Below are positions 10,968 to 19,555 of a stretch of DNA of 64,000 bases, one piece after another. The stretch comes from Agarophyton chilense (taxonomy: Eukaryota > Rhodophyta > Florideophyceae > Gracilariales > Gracilariaceae), in contig JARGXX010000117.1 of assembly GCA_030374765.1 (NCBI GenBank), positions 558,001 through 622,000 of the forward strand, read 5' to 3'. The number at the start of each line of letters is the position of its first letter. Positions within the stretch are counted from its first letter, which is position 1. The notes below the pieces were generated by a model. It did not search any database. It saw only the letters and a program-made list of their open reading frames with translations, and was not told the origin of the DNA. A program made the translations under genes and the position numbers.

Positions 10968-11442
10968 TTGTTTCAGATTCGTATTGATGGTTCTGGGGGA
11001 ACCGGGCAAGATTCTGTCCTGTATGAACGGCCTTTAAGCATAGAAAGGCGGTGACGCATGGCTCGGATTCACCTAGAGAACATAACAGAGTTCATTAGTA
11101 ATAGGCTGGGTTGATCGGGGCGCTACCCCGGGTATAGTGACTCGGGCTTTTTGGAGGAAGATTTGCAAGACGTGGCACAAGTCGTCATCAGCAGGAGAGA
11201 TATCAAACCATCTACAGTAGATAGATACAGGTTTCAACTGCTGCTCCAGCAGACGGCGTCCCTTTGCACCCATTTCCACATCCATGTCCCGTATCAAAGG
11301 TACACTACGTCCTTGACATGCATAAAGAGTCTGCACGCTTTGTCATCTTCCTAGATTGAACCCTGCATCGCATATCAGCAGGGTTGGTTCGGATGAATCT
11401 GCTCACTTCGTACAACCGACGAGTCGTCTTCTTTCACTTGCG
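10968..11442. promoter_or_regulatory. Divergent promoter region between UXT and GPN2
   Basis: The 475-bp region separates the starts of two genes transcribed away from each other, so both promoters lie here. A minus-strand frame (11073-11336, with MDVEMGAKGRRLLEQQLKPV) is open for 87 codons but matches nothing I recognise. It could be an upstream exon or a small gene; the support is weak. Confidence 0.4.
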
Positions 11443-12611
11443 ATGGTCGGCTTTGGGCAGGTAATTGTTGGCGCCCCAGGTTCAGGAAAGACGACGTATT
11501 GTGCTGGCCTCATGCAGTATTTCAAGGGAATAGGAAGGTAAGAACAAGAACCTACGCACAGCTTATCACTTCTCGCAGAAATTTCCGTCGACTTCAGCCT
11601 AAACGCAATTGTTTTGACCTTTGTCAATTTTATTCTTCCTCACATCAGAGATGCGGTTGTTTTTAATATGGATCCTGCTAACGATACATTACCGTATGAA
11701 GCTGCCGCGGACATCTCCGAACTCGTTAGCGTCGAAACTGTCGCTTCTGAGCTTTCTCTTGGTCCGAATGGAAGCTTGTTATACGCAATGGAGTTTCTTG
11801 AAAAAAATATGACGTGGCTGGACAAGAAGCTCGCGGAGAACAGAGGAAAATATGTTGTGTTCGACTTTCCTGGACAAATTGAGCTTTATACTCATAATGA
11901 GTGTATTCGAGCCATAGTTCAACATTTGGACAAACAGGGATATAGAGTACGTATGGTGAAAGACAAATCACTGGTATTGTACGCTTGCTTGAACGAGAGT
12001 CCTAACAAAGGTTCTGTGTTGCCGGGGTACCTTTTTTGTAGTTGACGCAGGTGAATATGGTTGATGCTCACTATTGCGCAGATGCATCCAAGTTTATCGC
12101 CGTTATGCTTACTTCAGCCACGATGATGTTGCAGCTTGAGCTTCCCGCTATCAACGTCTTGTCAAAGGTTGACCTTATAGAACAATACGGTACTCTCCGT
12201 GAGTTGTGTACAAGTACATACATCCGTGATGCGTGTCCTGTAGCTGTCATTTTCTAACAATTTTCTCGTTCAATTTTTCCTCAATCAGCTCGAAACCTGG
12301 ACTTTTACACAGAAGGAAGCGACCTTGGAAAACTTCTGGATGAGTTAGGACAGGACCCTGTCCTTAGAAAATATACTAAGCTCAACAAAGCAATCGTGGA
12401 CGTTGTAGAGGACTTCCCATTTGTGGGATATCATACTTTAGACATTCAAAACAAAGAAAGCGTAATGAGATTAGTCAAAGCCATTGATAAGTCGAATGGA
12501 TATATGTACGCCAATCTGGACGCACAAAAAGTGACGTATGACGTGCTGGTCGGAAAACCGGAAATGGACCACAGATGGGTTGCCGAAGTTCAGGAGCGCT
12601 ATATGAAATGA
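11443..12611 (+). CDS. GPN2: GPN-loop GTPase 2, four exons
   Basis: Exons 11443-11537, 11649-11946, 12051-12198 and 12289-12611 join across GT-AG introns of 111, 104 and 90 bp into 287 residues, close to human GPN2 (310). The P-loop [11 protein letters not shown] is near residue 10, and the residues [13 protein letters not shown] follow the first splice. The diagnostic Gly-Pro-Asn loop is in [14 protein letters not shown]. The G3 motif is [11 protein letters not shown], and the G4 motif SKVDL follows [11 protein letters not shown]. The C-terminal [20 protein letters not shown] is typical of GPN2. The family acts in nuclear import and assembly of RNA polymerases II and III. Splice joins were chosen because they restore the family alignment without stop codons. 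Confidence 0.9.
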
Positions 12612-12773
12612 GCTAAAAACACTTTAAAATGCCGAATGACCTGTATACTTGATTTTCAACAAACAAAACCTCCATCGAACCCGTTTCGTGACTCTTGTAC
12701 AGACTCAACGCGAGTTAGGAATAGGGGTTACAATCAATCTGGTATGAGGAAATCGAATTCTCTCAAAAGTCGT

Positions 12774-13970
12774 CTACACGCATTTGATTCTAAAGCCAAC
12801 ATCTGTTCTTCTCCCGTTCACTCCGAAAAGCGAAGCTCGATACTTCAAGGTTCGTCCCTTGCGGCATGAAAGAGCACGCAAGTGATTGTTCAAGTTTCCA
12901 TTGATTAAATACGGCGGAATCGCTGTCGAATGATAAAATCTATGACCGGAGAATGTCACCTTTGTCACATGGCCATCGACTTTGAGACCGATAGTAAAAC
13001 CTTTCTTATACCTCGAAACAGGTACTCGGACTGTTCGTTTCCTAGTGCTTCTGAAATGCCTGTTCCTCAGATCATATATCCTGAAGCTCTTGATAGAAGG
13101 AGCTTTCCGTGTGTTCTTCTCCTTCTTGGGCGAAGAACCACCTGACACGGGGCGCTGAAATCGATCCCGCCCTCCTCTGGCTCCTTCACTAACCTGCCCG
13201 TTGACCTTTCCGTTTGTTAAGTCTGCCAAATGTATTTGACCGGGGAGGTCTGCGGGTCTCCTAGGGGCAACATTAGGACCTCTACAAGGTTCTTTCACAC
13301 AAATACCAACACGATTAACAGAAGAAATACAACTAGATTGAGAAGGCTGTCCAATTCCGGCAACAAAACGAGGCGAATACGACCTTGTAACAGGGGCTCC
13401 ACCTTGAATTCGCACAAATGAGCAACTGTAATAGTCTCCAAAGAAGCACCTTCCTCTAAAGTCACCGCCGCCATACCAAGCCCAACCAAACACATAGACT
13501 CCGTCTGGATAAACAGTTGGAACAGTAATCGGAACTTTGTAGGCCATCCCCTCAGCATCATTTCCACAAACTCGTTCATTTCTCGACGGGCATCGATGTA
13601 AGCCTGAGCTCCAACAAGAGATTTGAAAGGTGAATTTCTTATGGGCATTCCTATCTAACATTTTCCCCACTGGTACTAAGGTCAGGCGGACAAACCCAGA
13701 TTCGCGTTTTCCGTGGTTGTTTCGGTGCCATGACACGGACCGGCGTTGTCCTCTACGCCATGTTTCTGCTGGTCTATTCGGCCCGATACCTGTTGGCTGG
13801 CCATACGTATCCATAGGAGGACATGGTCCATAGCATGCTCTTGGACGTCCATTTCCAACTCTACAGTCAAGACGTCTTGTTGGAAGAGGGTTTGCCAAAT
13901 GACTATGACCTCGCACTAATGAGTGTAGAATGCTGAATGCAACAAGGAAGAGAGGGACTTGGAAACTCAT
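12774..13970 (-). CDS. Secreted LPMO-like copper oxidase candidate (histidine-first mature protein)
   Basis: The 398-residue product starts with a clear signal peptide (LFLVAFSILHSLVRG); cleavage after Gly21 would leave His22 as residue 1 of the mature protein, followed by SHLANPLPTRR. A second histidine group, WHRNNHGKRESG (His82, His86), and an aromatic near GDYYSCSFVRI complete the pattern of a copper histidine brace with axial Tyr. Conserved-looking Cys pairs (CYGPC, ISCWSSGLHRC, RCFFGDYYSC, SSCISSVNRVGIC) suggest disulfides. After about residue 215 comes a basic linker (PKKEKNTRKAPSIKS) and a second beta-rich ~95-residue domain with Cys near the end. The layout fits a lytic polysaccharide monooxygenase with a C-terminal accessory domain, but I cannot place it in a numbered AA family. 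It converges with GPN2 across 162 bp. Confidence 0.6.
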   Translation of the reverse strand: MSFQVPLFLVAFSILHSLVRGHSHLANPLPTRRLDCRVGNGRPRACYGPCPPMDTYGQPTGIGPNRPAETWRRGQRRSVSWHRNNHGKRESGFVRLTLVPVGKMLDRNAHKKFTFQISCWSSGLHRCPSRNERVCGNDAEGMAYKVPITVPTVYPDGVYVFGWAWYGGGDFRGRCFFGDYYSCSFVRIQGGAPVTRSYSPRFVAGIGQPSQSSCISSVNRVGICVKEPCRGPNVAPRRPADLPGQIHLADLTNGKVNGQVSEGARGGRDRFQRPVSGGSSPKKEKNTRKAPSIKSFRIYDLRNRHFRSTRKRTVRVPVSRYKKGFTIGLKVDGHVTKVTFSGHRFYHSTAIPPYLINGNLNNHLRALSCRKGRTLKYRASLFGVNGRRTDVGFRIKCV

Positions 13971-15481
13971 TAGAAATCAGTTGTGGAAAAAGGCTTGGTG
14001 TTCGTTTACAAAACACTGGCAAACTTGACGAAAGAGTTCCGCTTAAACGTCTTCCGATTATGGTGAGATAGAGGGAGCGGTTGCCAAATAATGACAAGCT
14101 TCTGGGGCAACCGCTCTTGAAGCAGAGTTGGTACACATTGAAGAGTGGCGACCATCCAACAATAAGAAGACGCTACTTGCTATCGCTTCTGCATGATTGC
14201 AAAACAGATGCATCCAATAAGCAATATCTGAAAGTAACATAACGATGGTGAAGTAACACTTCCGTATATTGGTACGCCCACTGGAGAAGAAAGGCAAAGA
14301 TGATGAGACAACGGCTTGGATCAGACGCTCCGAGTCACCGGAGCTACCCGTTTTCAATCACACACACATGTGCACTCCTAAACACGGACCAAAGAGTATA
14401 TTCATCACTTCCAAGTCGTTGTCAAACTTCATCCATTACCAAATGCAGATCACGTGCACACACGACAGAGCGCCAAGCTCACGATTCATTAGTGGCACCG
14501 CTAGCGGCACTAATCAATCGGGAGCTGTAGATCGCTGTCTTGCAATGTACATAATCCGACGATCGCTAAGTCCTAATGGGTGGCCGGCCAGACGTCACCA
14601 CTTTCGTCAACTACATATTTTAAGTTCTATGGAGATCGGCCAAGTAGAAAAGGTAAGTCCGACAACAACACCTGTTCAAGACGGGAGCACTTCCCATTGA
14701 ATTGCTTGAAAACTGCCGAGAGAGGAAATTGTCGTCCCGCTCAAGGACATGATCGCAGCCTTCTTCCCTGGAATCCGATCGTACTCTTGGCAACAGAGAA
14801 ACCGAAGTAGGCGTGCAGGGGAGCCCCAAGGTGCGGTATTTACAAGGGAAACTGGCACGTTTGCCACGCGCGCCGGCGAAAAAGTGGCAAAACTTTTATT
14901 TTACTTTTCTAAACTTCTGGGGCCAGAACACTCTCAAGATTTTATTTAAATGCTGTGATGGGGCATTGCTGGCACATTTGCCAGCAATACACCAAAGAGT
15001 ATCTGCTTCTTTTGCGAGTTCACACGAAACCCGTAAGTGATGAGTAGTATTGCTGAGGGGGGTGGGCGAGTTGCAAAGGATCGAATGTATTCACTTTGCT
15101 CGGCGGGGGACGGCGACCGCTTGCGCAGCTCGATGAGGACTAGGCGTGATTCTTTCCCGAAGTCGTCGTCGTTCCTTTGTCTTAATTGCCAGTTTAAATA
15201 CATTGGTCTACCTTCAATTGTAGGTTTTTTAAAAACAAGGACGACCTGGGTAGCCTGCTTTGAATACGGTAACTGGGCCCTGTTCCCAGACAGTAGCCGC
15301 AGCAATGAGATTCCTGTAGTTTCAAAGGGACAACCTCACGTTATTCATGTTGGCTTTGTGACCCGAACACGAAGCCACTTTGCATCGCTTCCCAGACGAC
15401 GACCTTAAATCTCCAAACCGTTCCCGATTCCACCAGCGCGTGCTTCCTCACTTCCCTCTCAGAAGTGAAAGCGAAATCAGC
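13971..15481. promoter_or_regulatory. Divergent intergenic region between LPMO-like gene and NDUFV1
   Basis: About 1.5 kb between divergent starts, so both promoters lie here. No gene is supportable. It contains the hairpin 14965-14988 and a C/T-rich leader just before NDUFV1 (15400-15480). Confidence 0.45.
14965..14988. repeat. Perfect 10-bp inverted repeat with 4-nt loop
   Basis: ATTGCTGGCA (14965-14974), a CATT loop, then TGCCAGCAAT (14979-14988). It lies about 500 bp upstream of the NDUFV1 start. It could be a hairpin or a dimeric protein site. Confidence 0.7.
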
Positions 15482-16960
15482 ATGGCGTTGAGATCTGCAT
15501 TCACGCTTGCGCTACAACGCAGTCGTGGCGCCGGCTCAAATTCTGTGCGCTCCCTGGCTACGTTGAGGTCAACCACGCCGAAGCAAGTGGCAGCTGCTGC
15601 GCCCGAGCCTACTCCGAAAAGCGAAGAAGCATGGAGAGTTTCAAACTACTCTGGTTCGCATGGGGGTTTATCGGACAAGGATCGCATATTCACAAACCTC
15701 TACCGCGACGGAGAATGGCGCCTCGAAGGAGCTTTAAAGCGGGGGGATTGGCATAAAACGAAAGACCTCGTACAAATGGGACGTGATTGGATAATCAATG
15801 AAATCAAAGCTTCAGGCCTTCGTGGACGTGGGGGAGCAGGATTTCCTTCAGGACTGAAGTACTCGTTCATGCCCAAAGGAAACCCTGACGGGAGGCCTAA
15901 TTACCTGGTCGTCAACGCAGATGAATCTGAGCCAGGAACTTGCAAGGACCGCGAAATCATGCGATCGGATCCTCACAAGCTAGTCGAGGGCTGCCTTATA
16001 GTTGGACGAGCTATGAGCGCTCGGGCAGCATATATATACATCCGTGGAGAATTCATCGACGAAAGAAAGAACCTCGAAGCAGCGGTTGAGGAAGCTTACG
16101 CGAAGGGTCTCCTCGGCAAGAACGCCAGTGGTTCTGGATACGATTTTGATGTTTACGTTACTCATGGCGCCGGTGCGTATATCTGCGGTGAAGAAACTGC
16201 AATGATTGAAAGCTTGGAAGGAAAACAAGGAAAGCCGCGCCTAAAGCCGCCATTCCCTGCAAATATTGGTCTTTACGGATGTCCGACGACGGTGACAAAT
16301 GTCGAAACAGTCGCCGTTGTGCCCACTATTCTCCGTCGCGGTGCAGATTGGTTTGCCTCATTGGGGCGTAAAGGGAATGCTGGCACGAAGCTGTTCTGTA
16401 TTTCTGGCCACGTTAACAATCCGTGCACCGTAGAGGAAGAAATGTCGGTGCCATTACGCGAATTGATCGATCGGCACTGTGGAGGTGTCCGTGGAGGATG
16501 GGATAATCTACTTGCTATTATCCCTGGAGGCTCCTCTGTTCAGTTAATGCCGAAGCACATCTGTGAGGATGTGTTCATGGATTTTGATTCATTGAAGGCT
16601 GTTGGGTCTGGATTGGGCACTGCAGCTGTCATTGTTATGGACAAGAGCACCGATGTCATTGCGGCGATTTCACGCCTGTCGTATTTTTACAAGCATGAAT
16701 CGTGCGGACAGTGCACCCCGTGCCGTGAAGGTACTGGCTGGTTGTGGATGCTCATGGAACGAATGAAAGAAGGAGATGCCAAGGTCGAAGAAATCGATAT
16801 GCTCTGGGAAATTACCAAGCAGATAGAGGGACATACTATATGCGCCCTAGGCGATGCCGCTGCCTGGCCTGTTCAAGGGGTAATTCGTCATTTCCGTCCA
16901 GAATTTGAAAGACGCATAGCGGAATTCGAAGCCAAAAACGTGCGAGCGACGGCTCTTTGA
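15482..16960 (+). CDS. NDUFV1: Mitochondrial complex I 51 kDa flavoprotein subunit
   Basis: The 492-residue intronless product is the NADH-binding subunit of respiratory complex I, which carries FMN and iron-sulfur cluster N3. The N-terminus ([16 protein letters not shown]) is a typical amphipathic, Arg-rich mitochondrial presequence. The FMN/NADH region shows [18 protein letters not shown] (about residue 112 onward), then [14 protein letters not shown] and [19 protein letters not shown]. The 4Fe-4S ligands are Cys408, Cys411 and Cys414 in [15 protein letters not shown] and Cys454 in [13 protein letters not shown]. The length is normal for the family. I chose the ATG at 15482, which directly precedes the presequence; the frame is open upstream without a better start. 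Confidence 0.96.
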   Translation: MALRSAFTLALQRSRGAGSNSVRSLATLRSTTPKQVAAAAPEPTPKSEEAWRVSNYSGSHGGLSDKDRIFTNLYRDGEWRLEGALKRGDWHKTKDLVQMGRDWIINEIKASGLRGRGGAGFPSGLKYSFMPKGNPDGRPNYLVVNADESEPGTCKDREIMRSDPHKLVEGCLIVGRAMSARAAYIYIRGEFIDERKNLEAAVEEAYAKGLLGKNASGSGYDFDVYVTHGAGAYICGEETAMIESLEGKQGKPRLKPPFPANIGLYGCPTTVTNVETVAVVPTILRRGADWFASLGRKGNAGTKLFCISGHVNNPCTVEEEMSVPLRELIDRHCGGVRGGWDNLLAIIPGGSSVQLMPKHICEDVFMDFDSLKAVGSGLGTAAVIVMDKSTDVIAAISRLSYFYKHESCGQCTPCREGTGWLWMLMERMKEGDAKVEEIDMLWEITKQIEGHTICALGDAAAWPVQGVIRHFRPEFERRIAEFEAKNVRATAL

Positions 16961-17655
16961 AATCAATTAGATACTGTGAACTCCGGAGGTTGTGGCGAGC
17001 ACCTTTGTAGAATGCACAAAGTCTTTGTTTTTAAGTCTAACAGGCGATTGCAAGTATGGAGCCTTTCCATCCAATAGATTTGCTTCGCAGTTTTGGTGTT
17101 TATCCATATTCTTAGTCCGAGTGGATCAGAATTCCGTCGTTTGTCTCCTCATCCGTCGCTCGCGCAATTGTCTTCCTAGTTTCTGACGCTTAGACCTGAA
17201 AGCTTACTGCAGCGAGAACAACTTCCTTAACATTTGTACAATTTTTCATTTCACTCGCTTTTCTAATGAATTCGCGTAGATTTTTGTCCCGTGCTTTCCC
17301 ACAATGACCTACCAGCTATCCAACCAAGCCACAGCCATGGTAGTTGTAGGTGCCGTGAAAGATACTATGGTAGCAATTGCTACCCTTCGTTTGCCCGTAG
17401 CCTATCGTTGCTGTGCTTCCTATCCCAGGCAAGCAGATCGAACCAGCAGAGGACGTCCAAAAACAATTGTTTTTTAGCACTGAAATGTCTGAGGTTCCCA
17501 ACTCGTCATGGGCCAAAAGTCGTGAGTCATTTTTGAAGCACCACTTAGCATCTTCCACCCGGCCTTCTGGATAGTTATTAGTACGAGCCCCGTTAGAATG
17601 GATCGCTGTGGACTTGAGTGATGGCGCAGAGCAAAAAGCATGCAGGAGCGACGAG
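16961..17655. other. Intergenic region between convergent NDUFV1 and RFC2
   Basis: About 700 bp between two 3' ends, with only short open frames. It contains the second copy of the 16-bp palindrome at 17369-17384. Nothing else is recognisable. Confidence 0.45.
17369..17384. repeat. 16-bp perfect palindrome GGTAGCAATTGCTACC, copy 2
   Basis: Identical to the palindrome at 8644-8659 and followed by the same CT, while the sequences beyond differ. It sits between convergent genes, about 410 bp past the NDUFV1 stop and 270 bp from the RFC2 stop. Confidence 0.85.
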
Positions 17656-18651
17656 CTAAGCCTGGCATAAACGAGATGCAAGAGCAGCCAGTTGAATAGG
17701 AGACGTGACACCTTCGGCCATTCTCATGTGGATCAGACCTATTTCTCTCAACATGTTGAGCTTAGTGATTTCTTTTTCAACCTTCAAGGTTCTAGCGACG
17801 CGAAAAATAGTTTGAATGATGTCAAGAGGTGAGTATCCCTGGTTGAACAAAAACAACACCTTTGCCAGGGCTTTGTCAATGTCCTTCTCCACGCACAGCG
17901 TGAGGAACTCGGCGGCTACTTTTGGATGTGGCTGGTCGCAGACCTTGTTGAGATTTTTCTCACTGACAAACCCAAAGCCGTTGAAGGTGCTTTGAGAGTT
18001 ATTGAGCGCAATACGCATGTCGCCATCGGCAGTGAATACAGCGGCATCGATTCCACTCTGGTCATGAGGAGCCTTTTCTGAGTCAAGCACTGTCTTTAGT
18101 CGGGTAGCTATTTGCTCATCCGTAAGTCGACGAAATCGCACAACGGCGCAACGACTCTGGATCGGCTCTATGATCTTGGACGACAGGTTGCAGGCAAGCG
18201 CGAATCGGGTGGTGTTACTGTGCAGCTCCATTGTTCGCCTCAAAGCTTGCTGCGCGGCGGGCGTCATGGAGTCGGCCTCATCCAGCAGAACAATCTTATG
18301 ACGTCCCGGCGGGAGTGTTACCTTTGTCTGGGCAAACATTTTAATCTTTGTTCGCACGGTATCAATGCCTCGGTCATCAGAGGCGTTGAGCTCTAGCACG
18401 GCGTTCTTCAGTTGACTTCCGAGCGTCTCGCGAGCTAGAGCCATGATGGAAGTTGTTTTCCCACAGCCGGGTGGGCCGGCCAACAGGATATTGGGCATGT
18501 TTCCGTTCTTGGCGATGACGCGCATTCGATCTAGGACGTCGGGGTTGCCCACGACTTGATCGAGAGTGTTGGGGCGGTACTTTTCAACCCATGGGAGTTC
18601 GTACGTGTGCTGCGGGATTGCCTTGGACTGCGGCTTACTGGCCGGCTGCAT
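17656..18651 (-). CDS. RFC2: Replication factor C subunit 2/4 (clamp loader small subunit)
   Basis: The 331-residue AAA+ protein is a small subunit of the RFC clamp loader, which loads PCNA at primer-template junctions. Motifs in order: [10 protein letters not shown] at the N-terminus; Walker [23 protein letters not shown]; Walker [12 protein letters not shown]; the arginine-finger SRC motif in [13 protein letters not shown]; sensor 2 in [12 protein letters not shown], then QSTFNGFGF. The segment [18 protein letters not shown] matches human RFC2/yeast Rfc4 rather than other subunits. The start is the ATG whose complement ends at 18651 (MQPASKPQ); the frame is open for another 121 codons upstream but that part is not protein-like. 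A consensus E2F site lies about 210 bp upstream. Confidence 0.94.
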   Translation of the reverse strand: MQPASKPQSKAIPQHTYELPWVEKYRPNTLDQVVGNPDVLDRMRVIAKNGNMPNILLAGPPGCGKTTSIMALARETLGSQLKNAVLELNASDDRGIDTVRTKIKMFAQTKVTLPPGRHKIVLLDEADSMTPAAQQALRRTMELHSNTTRFALACNLSSKIIEPIQSRCAVVRFRRLTDEQIATRLKTVLDSEKAPHDQSGIDAAVFTADGDMRIALNNSQSTFNGFGFVSEKNLNKVCDQPHPKVAAEFLTLCVEKDIDKALAKVLFLFNQGYSPLDIIQTIFRVARTLKVEKEITKLNMLREIGLIHMRMAEGVTSPIQLAALASRLCQA

Positions 18652-18857
18652 TGCTCTTCTATCTAGAAGAAGGAAATGTGGAAACCGATTGAGGGCGGAG
18701 ATAACGAGGCACTCGTCAAAAAAGCGGTGAGCGCAAGCTTTTCGGGCACTACGGAATGATGTACCAACGGTACTAGTACTGTTAACGTAGAACGAAGTTT
18801 TTACGGAGGAAACGTTTGTGACTGCATGGTGATCGCGCTGTGTGTTGTGACGTATGT

Positions 18858-18866
18858 TTTGGCGCG
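18858..18866 (+). promoter_or_regulatory. E2F/DP-like site TTTGGCGCG upstream of RFC2
   Basis: TTTTGGCGCGAA contains the E2F consensus TTTSGCGC. E2F control of replication genes such as RFC and PCNA is known in animals, plants and algae. The position, about 210 bp upstream of the RFC2 start, fits cell-cycle control of that gene; the protease on the other side may share it. Confidence 0.5.
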
Positions 18867-18898
18867 AAGGGCGCAATCGGTACGTGTAGTACGTGGTG

Positions 18899-18913
18899 CA
18901 CGTGGTGCACGTG
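18899..18913. promoter_or_regulatory. Two tandem CACGTG G-box motifs
   Basis: CACGTG occurs at 18899-18904 and again at 18908-18913 in a 9-bp tandem unit GTGCACGTG, in the divergent RFC2/ubiquitin protease promoter. CACGTG is the classic site of bHLH and bZIP factors. Confidence 0.45.
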
Positions 18914-18934
18914 GCTTCGTGGACATTGTGTTCC

Positions 18935-18950
18935 ACGTTGTATACAACGT
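18935..18950. repeat. 16-bp perfect palindrome ACGTTGTATACAACGT
   Basis: Perfect two-fold symmetric site in the divergent promoter between RFC2 and the ubiquitin protease, 22 bp past the second G-box. It may be a regulatory site; function unknown. Confidence 0.6.
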
Positions 18951-19555
18951 TGACTGCCTGGGAAGCCGAATTCAGCCGCATGGAGCTCAACCGGGCCGAG
19001 CGGCGCGCGCGCATTTGTCGCGCGAGACGTGATTTGCGGACGCCCCAAACGGCCGTGTGACGCGCATGATTTCGATCGGTGTGTGCGTCCGTGCGCGTGT
19101 CAGACAGCGCCGTCGAGAACGTTCGCTGTCACGCGCAACATGCGCCAATGACATGACGCCATGTGTCGCGGCAACACCGGCGGCCGCACCCCGCGCTCGC
19201 CTTTCAATCGCTTGCGCACTCGCGCTACGCAGACTGCCGACCCTCAGCTTCCCTCATGCCGTCAAGCGACTGCGCGTTCCAAACCGCATCGTTTCCACTT
19301 CCGCACGGCATCCCTTCTCCTCCACCCCCTTCGCACCGCATCCTCGCCCCCGTCTTTCCCACGCACTTTTCCACCCTCGTTCCTTGTGTGCGCCTCGCGC
19401 CGCTTTTCATTCCCACCCCGCCTTTTCCTTCACCGTTGCTTTCTGTCGCAGTGCTGGCGTTAATCTTGATCGCCCACCGCCCGCATCCACTGCCAACCCT
19501 TCTTGTCTCTGCTGTTCTTCTTGTTCTCTCCTCCCTCGTCGCACACTCCCCGCTC

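Larger units (their letters stand above)
18652..19555. promoter_or_regulatory. Divergent promoter region between RFC2 and ubiquitin protease
   Basis: About 900 bp between divergent starts. Sites seen: an E2F-like TTTGGCGCG (18858-18866), two CACGTG G-boxes 9 bp apart (18899-18904, 18908-18913), and the palindrome ACGTTGTATACAACGT (18935-18950). The right part is a pyrimidine-rich leader of the protease gene. Confidence 0.55.

Noticed and set aside
11073..11336. Small minus-strand gene between UXT and GPN2
   Set aside because: 87 codons with a partly protein-like stretch but no recognised domain, no splice link to UXT that I could support, and it lies in a divergent promoter region.
18652..19014. 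121-codon N-terminal extension of RFC2
   Set aside because: The family begins near [10 protein letters not shown]; the extension has no targeting or domain character and overlaps the likely promoter with the E2F-like site and G-boxes.
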